A DNA stretch of 64,000 bases from Acididesulfobacillus acetoxydans (GCF_902729405.1 NZ_LR746496.1:2542001-2606000); one strand, 5' to 3'. Counted from the first letter of the stretch, positions 53,627-61,947 are shown. Made by a program: numbers and translations. The notes: generated from the sequence alone by a model not told the origin.

Positions 53627-54241
53627 ATGTTGGAAGGACGGGCGATGGGCAGCATGGCTGCCAACTGTTACTTGTACGCCTCTGATGTGACAAAACGCGG
53701 CGTGTTGGTGGATCCCGGCGGCGAGGCTAAACGCATTTACCGCTGGGTACTGGAGAAGGACATTAAAGTAGAGAGCATTTTGCTGACGCACGGGCATCTT
53801 GATCATATCGGAGCCGTAGATGAACTGCGCGAGCTTTTGCCGGCCAAGGTATATATTCATGTGGCGGACGCGGATATGCTTACGGACGCGAGAAAGAACA
53901 TGTCGGCCTATTTCGGTCCTCGCCTGGTCTTCCGGGCGGCCGACGGTTTCTTGAGTGACGGGCAGGTCATAACACTGGGAGAGAAGTCCTTACAGGTCCT
54001 GACTACCCCGGGGCATTCACCGGGCAGTGTCTGCTTCCTGACCCCGGACGGCCTGTTGAGCGGGGATACCCTATTTGCGGGTTCCATCGGCAGGACGGAT
54101 TTCCCGGGAGGTTCGTTGGAAGAACTCTTGCGCGGGGTGGAAGAAAAACTCCTGGTCTTGCCTGATGAGACACCCGTCTATCCCGGGCACGGCGAGTCGA
54201 CAACGATAGGCCGGGAACGGTCGGAGAATCCTTTCCTGTGA
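53627..54241 (+). CDS. Metallo-beta-lactamase-fold hydrolase (glyoxalase II-like)
   Basis: A 204-residue MBL-fold protein with the metal motif LLTHGHLDHIGAV, TTPGHSPGSVCFL, GDTLFAGSIGRTDFPGG and a final YPGHGESTTIGRE. This subgroup resembles hydroxyacylglutathione hydrolase and is conserved between dtd and hemZ in Clostridia, but glutathione is often absent there, so another thioester or sulfur substrate is likely. ATG 53627 follows GGAGG. Confidence 0.9.
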   Translation: MLEGRAMGSMAANCYLYASDVTKRGVLVDPGGEAKRIYRWVLEKDIKVESILLTHGHLDHIGAVDELRELLPAKVYIHVADADMLTDARKNMSAYFGPRLVFRAADGFLSDGQVITLGEKSLQVLTTPGHSPGSVCFLTPDGLLSGDTLFAGSIGRTDFPGGSLEELLRGVEEKLLVLPDETPVYPGHGESTTIGRERSENPFL

Positions 54242-54273
54242 GGGAGAGGGATGCTGGGCCAAAGGGTGAGCCG

Positions 54274-56214
54274 ATGATTTCGCTCGTGAGCGCGACTTTT
54301 CCCCTGAAAGCTCTGGAGGCGGCGCGGGGTCTTGTCCTCTCATTTTTTCCCCGGGCGGCCATTCGGGTCGGGGTGGCAGCCCGAGCGGATGGCCGGCCGT
54401 TGGGGGACGGGTTTGTGATCGAGGCCGGACTGGGGACGGAGGTCAGTGCGCTTCTAAGCGGTGCGTTGGCGCAGGCTGAGGATGGGAGCGCTGGGCGGGG
54501 TCCCGAGAAAAGGCCGGCGGCCGGTGCGCCGTTCGACAAGGGGTCGGCGTACGCAGAGGATGGAGGCGTCGGACGGGACCTTGGGAAAAGACCGCCGGAG
54601 CGGCTCGAACGGGGATCAGACAGCGCCGGGGAGGAAAGTTCCGAGCGCAGGCTGGGTGAAACGGGGCTGGGCCTGACACCGTGGTCCGGCGGAAAACCGT
54701 GGTTCGACAGGAAACCGTGGTCCGAGGGAGTTGCCACTGACAACGTGGAGGGGGTATGGGCTGTTTGGCGGCCTCATAGCGCCCTGATTTCCGGCTCGGG
54801 TGCGGAATCCGCGGACTCTGCACCCTCTGCACCCTATGCACTCTCTGCACTCTCGGCCCCCTCGGCACCCCCGGCACTCTCGGTACCCCCGGCACCCGCC
54901 TGGGCGGAGCTTTCCCCGGCAGAACTCCGGGAAATGCTGCGTCAGCCGCGCGGGGGTCGGGAAACACTTGTGAGCATGGCACTCAAACTCGTCTTGCTTC
55001 GGTTGTTATCAACTGTGACGGGGAAGGAATTGCCTTGGGGTATTCTGACCGGCATCCGCCCTACGAAGCTTGTGCACCGCCTGCGCGAGCAAGGCGTGGG
55101 GAAAGACGGACAAATGAGGGTTTTAGGCACACTCTATGCGGTACGGCCTGACAAGACAGAACTTTTACAAAGAATTGCCGCCGTGCAGGCTCCTTATCTG
55201 GACCGGTTCAAGCTTCACCCGGAACGAGTCGGAATTTACTTGGGGATTCCTTTTTGCCCCAGTCGCTGCAGCTATTGTTCCTTTCCCGGGTATGCCGCCG
55301 ACCGGGAGGGAATTTGGGTGGAGGAGTATTTAGGGGTTTTGACTGCTGAGATCGAGGCAGCCGGGCAGCTGATGCGGGCCCTGGGTTTAGAGGGAGAGGC
55401 ACTGTATTTCGGCGGCGGGACCCCCGGCATTTTGACGGAGAAGCAGATAACAGGACTTCTGGCGACCTGCCGTGCTCATCTTCCCTTAAGGAAAGATCTT
55501 GAGTTTAGTTTCGAAGCGGGCCGGCCGGATACCCTTTCCTCGGAGAAGCTGGAACTCTTGGCGGAATTGGGCGCCACCCGTTTGAGCATTAACCCGCAAA
55601 GCATGCAAGACAAAACTTTACGGCGCATAGGCCGGGCGCACGATGTGCGCAGTGTGGCGGAAGCTTACCGCCTGGCCCGGGAAATTGCCCCCTGGGTCAT
55701 CAATATGGATATTATCCTCGGTTTGCCCGGTGAAGGGGTGGAGGAGGTAGGTTCAACCCTCAGACAATTGGCGGAACTTCGGCCTGATAATCTCACGGTC
55801 CATGCCTTGGCGCTGAAGCGCGGGGCCAGAGAAACCGAGCACGGATATGAACATCCGGAAAATTCCCCCGTGCTGCGGATGCAGGCCTTAGCACGAGAGA
55901 GTACCTGTTCCTGGGGCTTGAGGCCGTACTACCTATACCGGCAGAAGCGCACGGCGGGGAATTCCGAGAACATCGGCTACGCTCGGCCGGGTACGGAATC
56001 TCGCTATAATATTGCTATCATGGAGGAAAGGCAGAGCATTATCGGCCTGGGAGCGGGCGCTTCGACCAAAGCAGTCAATCCTTCCGATTACAGTCTGATC
56101 AATCTTCAGCACCCTTCCAACTGGCAGGTGTACATGAAGGCCTGGCCTCAGTTGCAGGAGAAGCGGGCCCGTGAGTTGGCCAAGATCTTCCGTAGGGAGG
56201 AGGAGAAGGGTTGA
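54274..56214 (+). CDS. hemZ: HemZ-type radical SAM coproporphyrinogen III oxidase-like protein with repeat insertion
   Basis: A 646-residue protein. The radical SAM part (from about residue 320) has GIYLGIPFCPSRCSYCSFPGY (CxxxCxxC cluster site), ALYFGGGTPGIL, SFEAGRPDTL and TRLSINPQSMQDKTL, typical of HemZ/HemN-like enzymes acting in anaerobic haem synthesis. The N-terminal HemZ region is interrupted by about 155 residues of low-complexity sequence (residues ~65-220) built from three different DNA repeats. HemZ of Bacillus is about 500 residues, so the excess equals the insertion. ATG 54274 is preferred; GTG 54238 overlapping the preceding stop has no ribosome binding site. Confidence 0.9.
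   Translation: MISLVSATFPLKALEAARGLVLSFFPRAAIRVGVAARADGRPLGDGFVIEAGLGTEVSALLSGALAQAEDGSAGRGPEKRPAAGAPFDKGSAYAEDGGVGRDLGKRPPERLERGSDSAGEESSERRLGETGLGLTPWSGGKPWFDRKPWSEGVATDNVEGVWAVWRPHSALISGSGAESADSAPSAPYALSALSAPSAPPALSVPPAPAWAELSPAELREMLRQPRGGRETLVSMALKLVLLRLLSTVTGKELPWGILTGIRPTKLVHRLREQGVGKDGQMRVLGTLYAVRPDKTELLQRIAAVQAPYLDRFKLHPERVGIYLGIPFCPSRCSYCSFPGYAADREGIWVEEYLGVLTAEIEAAGQLMRALGLEGEALYFGGGTPGILTEKQITGLLATCRAHLPLRKDLEFSFEAGRPDTLSSEKLELLAELGATRLSINPQSMQDKTLRRIGRAHDVRSVAEAYRLAREIAPWVINMDIILGLPGEGVEEVGSTLRQLAELRPDNLTVHALALKRGARETEHGYEHPENSPVLRMQALARESTCSWGLRPYYLYRQKRTAGNSENIGYARPGTESRYNIAIMEERQSIIGLGAGASTKAVNPSDYSLINLQHPSNWQVYMKAWPQLQEKRARELAKIFRREEEKG
54479..54899 (+). repeat. Mosaic of in-frame repeats inside hemZ
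   Basis: A 43-bp unit at 54479-54521 recurs at 54557-54599, 78 bp (26 codons) apart, giving AEDGxxGRxxxKRP twice. Around 54678-54725 an 18-bp unit encodes PWSGGK-PWFDRK-PWSEG. From about 54815 to 54899 a 9-bp-based run gives Ser/Ala/Pro repeats. All three keep the frame. Confidence 0.85.
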
Positions 56215-56255
56215 GCAGGCGGTATTAGGTATTGCCGGCGCGGAGTTCTGCTCGG

Positions 56256-56284
56256 TTGACAAAGCGCGGCTCCGTTGTTATGAT
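56256..56284 (+). promoter_or_regulatory. Promoter of the hisS T-box leader
   Basis: Perfect TTGACA (56256-56261), 17 bp, TATGAT (56279-56284), inside the 3' non-coding region of hemZ. Confidence 0.8.
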
Positions 56285-56289
56285 GTTAT

Positions 56290-56549
56290 AGAAAATGTCG
56301 AAAAAGCAAGAGCCATACTCCGGTTTAAGCCCCTGAAAAGGCGGAACACGATATCTCTCTCCAGGGAGGGCCGGCCAGACTGGAACCGGACCGGGAGATG
56401 TTCCGCAGGACAGCGGGGGTAAGGGGTGTTGCTCCGGGTGGTTGACGTTAAAAACCGTAAAGTGGGCGGGTTTTGTGTAAATCCGTCAAGAAGGGTGGCA
56501 CCGCGGGAATCCCGTCCCTTGCCTGACAGCAAGAGACCGGGATTTTTTT
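56290..56549 (+). promoter_or_regulatory. T-box riboswitch upstream of hisS-aspS
   Basis: The T-box sequence AAGGGTGGCACCGCGGG (about 56491-56507) precedes a terminator (AATCCCG-TC / GA-CCGGGATT, 56508-56549, with seven T). Upstream there is a Stem I-like hairpin whose basal arms are GCGGAACA and TGTTCCGC. The specifier should be a His or Asp codon; I could not fix it with certainty. Confidence 0.9.
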
Positions 56550-56575
56550 ATTCTGGAATATAAGGAGGGGTTTCT

Positions 56576-57853
56576 TTGACGATTCAACGCCCGAAAGGAA
56601 CGCAAGATCTTTTGCCCGGGCCGATCGGAAAATGGCATCACCTGGAGGAGATCATTCGCTCTGTGTGCCGGGAATACGGATATGAGGAAATCAGGACTCC
56701 CATATTTGAAGCCACGGAACTTTTTCAACGCGGTGTCGGTGAAACGACAGACATCGTGAACAAAGAAATGTATACCTTCCCGGACAAAGCGGACCGTTCT
56801 CTCACGCTGCGTCCGGAAGGTACGGCCTCCGTCTGCCGGGCTTATGTGGAAGATAAACTGTATGCTCAGGCCCAACCGGTGAAACTCTATTATGTCGGGC
56901 CCATGTTTCGTTACGAAAAGCCGCAGTCCGGGCGTTACCGCCAGTTTCACCAGTTCGGGGTGGAAGTGTTGGGGGCGGACAAACCGGTAGTCGATGCCGA
57001 GGTCATCTCCTTGGTCTGGGACCTCTACCGGCGGCTGGGTCTGAGGGATCTGGAAGTTCACATTAATTCTGTCGGCTGCCCCACTTGCCGGGCGGAGCAC
57101 CGCCGGCGGCTGCGGGATTTCTTGGCCCCCCGGCGGGGTGAACTTTGCCGTGACTGCCAAGAGAGATATGAACGTAATCCGCTGCGCATCCTCGACTGCA
57201 AGAACCCTGTCTGCCAAGAGGTCAGCCGCGGCGCTCCCACTACGGCGGATACGCTCTGCGAGGATTGCCGGGAGCACTTTGGGGAGGTTCAGGAATTTCT
57301 AACGGCGGCCGGCGTCACTTACCGGCCGGACCCCCGCTTGGTGCGGGGACTGGATTATTACCGCAGGACGGCTTTTGAAATTATGGTGGAAGAAATCGGC
57401 GCTCAGAGCGCGATCTGCGGCGGAGGTCGCTATGACGGCCTGGTCGAGGAAATCGGCGGGCCGCCGACACCGGCCATTGGCTTTGCGATGGGGCTGGAAA
57501 GGGTGCTGGCAGCACTTGAACTGCAGCAGAACCTGCAGGATCGTGAGCACGGGCCATTCGCGGTAGTGGTGGCCTTAGGCAAAGAGGCACAACGGCAGGG
57601 TTTCTCCCTCTTGAGTTCTCTGAGGCAAGCGGGGGTGCCGTCCGGGATGGATCTGCTGGGGCGGGGCCTGAAGGCTCAGCTCAAGCAAGCAGATCGCCAA
57701 GGCGCCAGGTTGGCACTGATTTTGGGGGACGAGGAACTCAAGCGGCAGGTCGCGATTTTACGGGATTTGACCCTCGGGGAACAGGCCGAAATCGCGTGGC
57801 CGGACATTCTCACAACGGTGAGCGCTAAGTACAAGGAGGAGGAGGAGAAGTAG
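56576..57853 (+). CDS. hisS: Histidyl-tRNA synthetase
   Basis: A 425-residue class II synthetase. Visible: [11 protein letters not shown] at the start, [21 protein letters not shown], motif 2 [15 protein letters not shown] and [24 protein letters not shown], and the His-specific [15 protein letters not shown] plus [17 protein letters not shown]. The C-terminal anticodon-binding domain is present. TTG 56576 is about 7 nt after AGGAGGGG. Controlled by the upstream T-box; aspS follows after 1 bp. Confidence 0.97.
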   Translation: MTIQRPKGTQDLLPGPIGKWHHLEEIIRSVCREYGYEEIRTPIFEATELFQRGVGETTDIVNKEMYTFPDKADRSLTLRPEGTASVCRAYVEDKLYAQAQPVKLYYVGPMFRYEKPQSGRYRQFHQFGVEVLGADKPVVDAEVISLVWDLYRRLGLRDLEVHINSVGCPTCRAEHRRRLRDFLAPRRGELCRDCQERYERNPLRILDCKNPVCQEVSRGAPTTADTLCEDCREHFGEVQEFLTAAGVTYRPDPRLVRGLDYYRRTAFEIMVEEIGAQSAICGGGRYDGLVEEIGGPPTPAIGFAMGLERVLAALELQQNLQDREHGPFAVVVALGKEAQRQGFSLLSSLRQAGVPSGMDLLGRGLKAQLKQADRQGARLALILGDEELKRQVAILRDLTLGEQAEIAWPDILTTVSAKYKEEEEK

Positions 57854-57854
57854 G

Positions 57855-59639
57855 ATGACACTTTTAGGAGAAAGAACCGAAGGAGGCCGCTTGCGGGCAG
57901 AGCATGCGGGAGAAACAGTGAGGCTCTTAGGCTGGATCCAAAGGCGTCGCGATCACGGAGGGGTGATCTTTGCCGATGTGCGCGACCGTTCCGGCTTGGT
58001 GCAAGCGGTTTTTAACCCGGACATGCCGGGGGAGGGTTTTGCCCGGGCCGAACGCCTGCGTTCGGAATATGTCGTTTCCATTCGGGGACGGGTGAGACTC
58101 CGTCCGGAAGGCTCGGAGAACGGCAGCTTGGCTACCGGAGAAGTGGAAGTGGTGGCGGAAAGCCTTGATATTCTAAACCGGGCCAAAACCCCTCCTTTTT
58201 ATATTGAGGACGACCTGGATGTGGATGAGACACTGCGCCTGAAATACCGTTATCTCGACCTGCGCCGCCCCGAAATGCAGGAGATTCTCATGATCCGGCA
58301 CCGTGTCACTCAGATTATGCGCAACTTTTTCGACGCTCATGGTTTCTTGGAAATCGAAACTCCTATGCTGATCAAATCCAGCCCGGAGGGGGCCCGGGAT
58401 TATCTGGTTCCCAGCCGGGTACATCCGGGGGAATTTTATGCCTTGCCGCAGTCCCCGCAAATTTTTAAGCAGTTATTGATGGTCTCGGGTCTGGAAAAGT
58501 ATTTCCAGATCGTACGCTGTTTCCGGGATGAGGATCTGCGGGCGGACCGTCAGCCGGAATTTACCCAACTCGATGTGGAAATGTCTTTCGTGGAGCCGGA
58601 GGATATCTTACCCTTAATGGAGGAACTGATAGCCCTGATCTTTGCCGGCACGACGGACAGACAAATCAAGACTCCCTTTCCCAGGCTCACTTACCGTGAA
58701 GGAATGGAACGCTTTGGCTCCGACAAACCGGACATCCGCTTTGGCTTGGAACTGATTGAAGTGGGAGACCTCGTGGCTGAAACGGAGTTTAAAGTATTCG
58801 CCAATGCCGTGGCCAAAGGCGGCCGGGTGAAAGGGCTCTGTGCCAAAGGGGCGGCGGGACTTCCCAGGCGCGAAATTGACGGTCTGGTCGAGTTTGTTCG
58901 CACGTTCGGCGCTAAAGGGTTAGCCTATATCGTCCTTACGCAAGAAGGGGTAAAGTCGCCGATCGCCAAATTTTTTACGCAAGAGCAGCTTCAGGCCCTG
59001 CTCAAGCGCATGGGCGGCAAAACGGGGGACATCCTATTCTTTGTGGCGGACAAAGAGCAGGTGGTCTTCGACGCCTTGGGACACCTGCGTTTGGAATTGG
59101 GCCGGCGTTTAAATCTTATTCCGGCGGGGGTATTGAACTTTCTCTGGGTGACAGAGTTTCCTTTATTGGAGTATGATGAGAGCGAAAAACGCTATGTGGC
59201 GATTCACCATCCCTTCACCTCACCGATGGAAGAGGATTTGCCCTTGCTCGCGACGGCTCCTCAGAGCGTGCGCGCGAAAGCCTACGACTTGGTCCTGAAC
59301 GGCGTGGAGTTGGGAGGCGGGAGTATCCGGATTCACCGCCGCGAGGTGCAGGAGCGGATGTTTCAGCTTCTGGGTCTCTCCCGGGAAGACGCCGAGAGCA
59401 AGTTCGGCTACCTCTTGGAAGCCTTCGAATACGGCACTCCGCCCCATGGAGGGATCGCTTTCGGTTTGGACCGCTTAATAATGCTCCTGACGGGAAAAGA
59501 TAATATCCGGGATGTGATCGCTTTTCCCAAAACCCAGAGTGCGGCCGATCTTATGTCTCAGGCCCCGTCCGCTGTCTCAGCCAAACAGCTCAATGAATTG
59601 CACCTGAAGACGGACATTGTCCGGGCTAAAATCGGTTAA
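57855..59639 (+). CDS. aspS: Aspartyl-tRNA synthetase (bacterial type)
   Basis: A 594-residue class IIb synthetase with N-terminal OB anticodon domain ([26 protein letters not shown]), motif 1 and 2 regions ([48 protein letters not shown]), a GAD insertion domain (about 300-410), and motif 3 [16 protein letters not shown]. Length is that of the bacterial GAD-containing type. ATG 57855 follows GGAGGAGAAG inside hisS. Whether it is discriminating or also charges tRNA-Asn depends on gatCAB, not visible here. Confidence 0.97.
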   Translation: MTLLGERTEGGRLRAEHAGETVRLLGWIQRRRDHGGVIFADVRDRSGLVQAVFNPDMPGEGFARAERLRSEYVVSIRGRVRLRPEGSENGSLATGEVEVVAESLDILNRAKTPPFYIEDDLDVDETLRLKYRYLDLRRPEMQEILMIRHRVTQIMRNFFDAHGFLEIETPMLIKSSPEGARDYLVPSRVHPGEFYALPQSPQIFKQLLMVSGLEKYFQIVRCFRDEDLRADRQPEFTQLDVEMSFVEPEDILPLMEELIALIFAGTTDRQIKTPFPRLTYREGMERFGSDKPDIRFGLELIEVGDLVAETEFKVFANAVAKGGRVKGLCAKGAAGLPRREIDGLVEFVRTFGAKGLAYIVLTQEGVKSPIAKFFTQEQLQALLKRMGGKTGDILFFVADKEQVVFDALGHLRLELGRRLNLIPAGVLNFLWVTEFPLLEYDESEKRYVAIHHPFTSPMEEDLPLLATAPQSVRAKAYDLVLNGVELGGGSIRIHRREVQERMFQLLGLSREDAESKFGYLLEAFEYGTPPHGGIAFGLDRLIMLLTGKDNIRDVIAFPKTQSAADLMSQAPSAVSAKQLNELHLKTDIVRAKIG

Positions 59640-59900
59640 AGAATCGTTGGGTTACCGTGGGGCGGGAAGCGTGTCCGGACGGCTGCGGGCTTGGAAGCCG
59701 TTTCGCTTAGGAGGAGTCCAGGCCGATTTCCGGGTTTGCCGGCTGCTCAGGTGAGTGATTACGGCGTCGCGATTACAGCGCCGGTCGAGTTTTTGAAAAT
59801 GCGCCTTGTGAGCCAGGCCGTCTGTCGGGCAGTATTTTTGCTTTGCTTTGTGAACGGGCATTTCGTGACTGTTTCTTGAGCCGTTTTGGGCAGAATCCCT
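59640..59900. other. Spacer between aspS and the csoR promoter
   Basis: About 260 bp in which I see no gene and no clear terminator. Confidence 0.4.
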
Positions 59901-59930
59901 TTGACAGGAAGCGTTTGATCTTTGTATAAT
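59901..59930 (+). promoter_or_regulatory. Promoter of the csoR-trx operon
   Basis: Perfect TTGACA (59901-59906), 18 bp, perfect TATAAT (59925-59930). Confidence 0.88.
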
Positions 59931-59941
59931 GGATGTGTGAT

Positions 59942-59956
59942 TACCCCCGCAGGGTA
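59942..59956 (+). promoter_or_regulatory. CsoR-type operator
   Basis: TACCC-CCGCA-GGGTA, a pseudo-palindrome of the G/C-tract type bound by CsoR/RcnR repressors. It lies at about +5 to +20 relative to the predicted start, so a bound repressor would block its own operon. Confidence 0.7.
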
Positions 59957-59974
59957 TACGAGGAGGGCTAAACG

Positions 59975-60253
59975 ATGGTTCCAGCTCCTTATTCAGAAGC
60001 TAAAGAAGACCTTATTCGACGCTTGCGTAAAATTGAAGGACAGGTCAAAGGGCTGCAGCGCATGGTAGAAAATGACAAGTACTGCGTTGATGTCCTGGTG
60101 CAGGTCGCGGCGGTACGGGCGGCGATCAATAAAGTAGGGACGATCGTGTTTGAACATCATTCGCGAGGCTGTTTGCTCCAGGCGGTCGAAAACAATGATA
60201 AGGAAGGCGCCATCGAGGAACTGATTGGGGTGCTCACGAAATTTGTCAAGTAG
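59975..60253 (+). CDS. CsoR/RcnR-family metal- or thiol-sensing repressor
   Basis: A 92-residue all-helical repressor: LIRRLRKIEGQVKGLQRMVENDKYCVDVLVQVAAVRAAINKVG. The copper-type ligand set C-H-C is conserved (Cys in KYCVDVL, then HxxxC within EHHSRGC), unlike CstR-type persulfide sensors, which lack the His. In the family, ligand binding releases DNA. Here the co-transcribed gene is a thioredoxin, not a copper ATPase, so the physiological inducer is uncertain. ATG 59975 follows GAGGAGG. The operator at 59942-59956 implies autoregulation. Confidence 0.9.
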   Translation: MVPAPYSEAKEDLIRRLRKIEGQVKGLQRMVENDKYCVDVLVQVAAVRAAINKVGTIVFEHHSRGCLLQAVENNDKEGAIEELIGVLTKFVK

Positions 60254-60285
60254 GTTAAAACAGGCAGTATGAGGAGGAATGTGTC

Positions 60286-60615
60286 ATGGCGGGGCTAAAC
60301 ATTAAAACTTTGACGGCGGGTAACTGGGACACGGATGTGTTAAAATCGGAGAAACCGGTACTGGTCGATTTCTGGGCGGCTTGGTGTGCACCCTGTCGTA
60401 TGGTGGCTCCGATAGTGGAAGAACTGTCCAACGAATACGCGGGTCGGGTCGTCGTGGGAAAACTGGATGTCGACGCTAACGGCTCGGTGGCCAGCCAATA
60501 TGGGGTCATGAGCATCCCAACCTTGGGTGTGTTTAAGGGCGGAAAAATGGTGGACAAAATCATCGGCTTCCGTTCCAAAGGGGATTTGGTCAAGATGCTC
60601 GATCGCCACGCTTAA
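60286..60615 (+). CDS. trxA: Thioredoxin
   Basis: A 109-residue thioredoxin with active site DFWAAWCAPCRMVAPIVEEL (WCAPC rather than the usual WCGPC), the buried Asp in KLDVD and cis-Pro in SIPTLGVFKGG. Ala in place of Gly between the cysteines is known to shift redox properties. ATG 60286 follows GAGGAGG, 32 bp after the repressor gene, so the two are probably co-transcribed. Confidence 0.93.
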   Translation: MAGLNIKTLTAGNWDTDVLKSEKPVLVDFWAAWCAPCRMVAPIVEELSNEYAGRVVVGKLDVDANGSVASQYGVMSIPTLGVFKGGKMVDKIIGFRSKGDLVKMLDRHA

Positions 60616-60949
60616 GGGAAAACCAGGCTGGGACCGTGAACAGGGTCGCAAGATCTGTGTGCCGAGGCTCTGTTCATAAGACGAGATCAGGCGCCCCCCC
60701 GTCAAACGACTCATACGACAAGGGTGGCCCGGAACAGGTCATAATACCGGAGCGGCCAGGTACGGGTCACAATACTGGGGGTGCCCAGGCACGGTCGTAA
60801 CGCCGGGGCGCCCAGGTGCAGGTTATAATACCGGAGCAGCCAGGTACGGGTCATAACCGCAGTGCCCGGGCAGGAATGTAGAGACAGCGATGCGCTTTTC
60901 CGCACCACTGTCTTCCTTTACCCGGGATGTCAAGGCGCGGAGTCACCTC
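60616..60949. other. Intergenic region with repeat array after trxA
   Basis: 334 bp between the convergent trxA and the Cys-rich mini-gene. It is dominated by the ~28-bp repeats at 60723-60871. No clear terminator. Confidence 0.6.
60723..60871 (+). repeat. ~28-bp degenerate tandem repeat
   Basis: About five units of GCCCAGGTACGGGTCATAA plus TACCGGAGC type, of slightly varying length (25-31 bp), start near 60723, 60754, 60783, 60810 and 60839. Confidence 0.85.
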
Positions 60950-61147
60950 TCAGCGGACGGCATCCTCATAATAGGCATTAACCTTTTCGAGGACGGGCAG
61001 ACAATCCTCGCAGACGCACCAACAGGTTTTCTCGATTTTTTCTGCGGGTTCTCCTTCAACGACAAAGGTGCACATCAGTTCCGCAGGTTTTTCTTGGTGG
61101 CAGATGTCACAGGCGCTGCAGACGATCGAATGGTCAGGTTCGAGCAT
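60950..61147 (-). CDS. Cys-rich small protein of unknown function
   Basis: A 65-residue protein with eight cysteines in two clusters: CSACDIC (C-x2-C-x2-C) with a further Cys in ELMC, and CWCVCEDC (C-x-C-x-C-x2-C). The rest is acidic. The spacing suggests zinc or Fe-S binding but fits no family I know. ATG 61147 is preceded by GAGGGAGG; an in-frame ATG further upstream (61240) lacks a site. It is transcribed divergently from the CopZ-like gene. Confidence 0.7.
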   Translation of the reverse strand: MLEPDHSIVCSACDICHQEKPAELMCTFVVEGEPAEKIEKTCWCVCEDCLPVLEKVNAYYEDAVR

Positions 61148-61241
61148 GATTTCTGCCTCCCTCTTAAAAATTTTGCCGTTTGCTGCCGAACGGTTGTATT
61201 TCATGTGGCGGCCGAGTGCCTCCGCATGAAAGTTAGCCAAA

Positions 61242-61297
61242 GTGGTTGCGCTAGAGTGGTTATGGTAGAGTGGTTTCTGTAAAGTGGTTACTATATA
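61242..61297 (+). repeat. 14-bp tandem repeat
   Basis: Four units beginning GTGGTT at 61242, 61256, 61270 and 61284, in the divergent regulatory region between the Cys-rich mini-gene and the CopZ-like gene. Confidence 0.88.
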
Positions 61298-61321
61298 TTA
61301 GCAGCAAGTTATGACTTAGTG

Positions 61322-61337
61322 TGTGATACAGATCACA
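61322..61337. promoter_or_regulatory. CRP/FNR-family operator
   Basis: TGTGATACAGATCACA is a full match to the TGTGA-N6-TCACA palindrome of the CRP/FNR superfamily. It is centred 66 bp upstream of the CopZ-like start codon. The downstream -10 region is poor, as expected for an activator-dependent promoter. Confidence 0.75.
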
Positions 61338-61394
61338 GTCAAAAGGGATTACCCAAATGTTCTGACAAGGTAGTTTGTGGAGAAAGGGGTTCAG

Positions 61395-61802
61395 ATGCAA
61401 CTTAATCTTACGAAGTCGACGGTACCGGCTGGCGCCGGATGTCCGACCTGTGGCGCACCGGGTCAACGGGTGCGCAAGACTACGGTCGTTCATCAGGTGT
61501 TGCCGGAAATCGAGCTGCCCGCGGACGAGGAACAATATTTTCTCTGCCGTAACCCGAAGTGTGAGGTTGCCTACTTCCAGGCTGAAGGCAGAGTTTACAC
61601 ACAGGACCGGCTAAAAAACAAAATATGGTTCAAGGAAATCACGCCCCCGGTTCCGATTTGCTATTGTCTGAATGTGACCGAAGAGGAAATTCTCCACCAT
61701 GTGGCGGAGGTTCAATGCTGTTCTACGTTGGAGGATATTCAGAAACATACCGGGGCGAACACCGGGCATGAATGCCTTACCAAGAATCCGGCCGGTGGCT
61801 GA
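61395..61802 (+). CDS. CopZ-like Fe-S/zinc metallochaperone, candidate selenoprotein
   Basis: Read to the first stop, 135 residues. Zinc-ribbon-like cysteines come first (AGCPTCGAPGQ, then FLCRNPKCEVAYF), followed by a BFD-like [2Fe-2S] domain: CYCLNVTEEEIL, CCSTLEDIQKHTGANTGHECLTKNPAGG. This matches the N-terminal domain of Archaeoglobus CopZ, where the chain continues ...NPSGRCC and the final Cys pair supplies a cluster ligand. Here the codon after NPAGG is TGA and the next is TGC. If TGA is a stop, one cluster ligand is missing; if it is recoded as selenocysteine, the domain is complete (see 61800-61868). ATG 61395 follows AAGGGG. A CRP/FNR site lies upstream. Confidence 0.88.
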   Translation: MQLNLTKSTVPAGAGCPTCGAPGQRVRKTTVVHQVLPEIELPADEEQYFLCRNPKCEVAYFQAEGRVYTQDRLKNKIWFKEITPPVPICYCLNVTEEEILHHVAEVQCCSTLEDIQKHTGANTGHECLTKNPAGG

Positions 61803-61868
61803 TGCTCCGCCGTGGTGCGATCGGTGATCGCCAAGGGGTTAGCCATGCGGAGCGTGAAGAAAGAGTGA
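61800..61868 (+). other. Candidate selenocysteine TGA, SECIS-like hairpin and C-terminal extension
   Basis: After TGA (61800-61802) the same frame continues TGC and 20 more codons (CSAVVRSVIAKGLAMRSVKKE) to a TGA at 61866. The extension begins with the conserved Cys and a helix-like stretch of the kind that ends BFD domains. A hairpin 14-29 nt after the TGA has perfect 6-bp arms (GCGATC 61817-61822; GATCGC 61826-61831), a GGT apical loop, a bulged T (61816) and a further G-C pair. Loop sequence, bulged U and distance (20 nt from TGA to the loop) fit bacterial SECIS elements such as that of fdhF (18 nt). Confidence 0.6.
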
Positions 61869-61947
61869 GATTGTACTTGCCCTTATGTAAGCAATTCGCA
61901 AAATAGGACCAATCAGGCTTAGATATTAGATATTCGAGGAGATTTTT

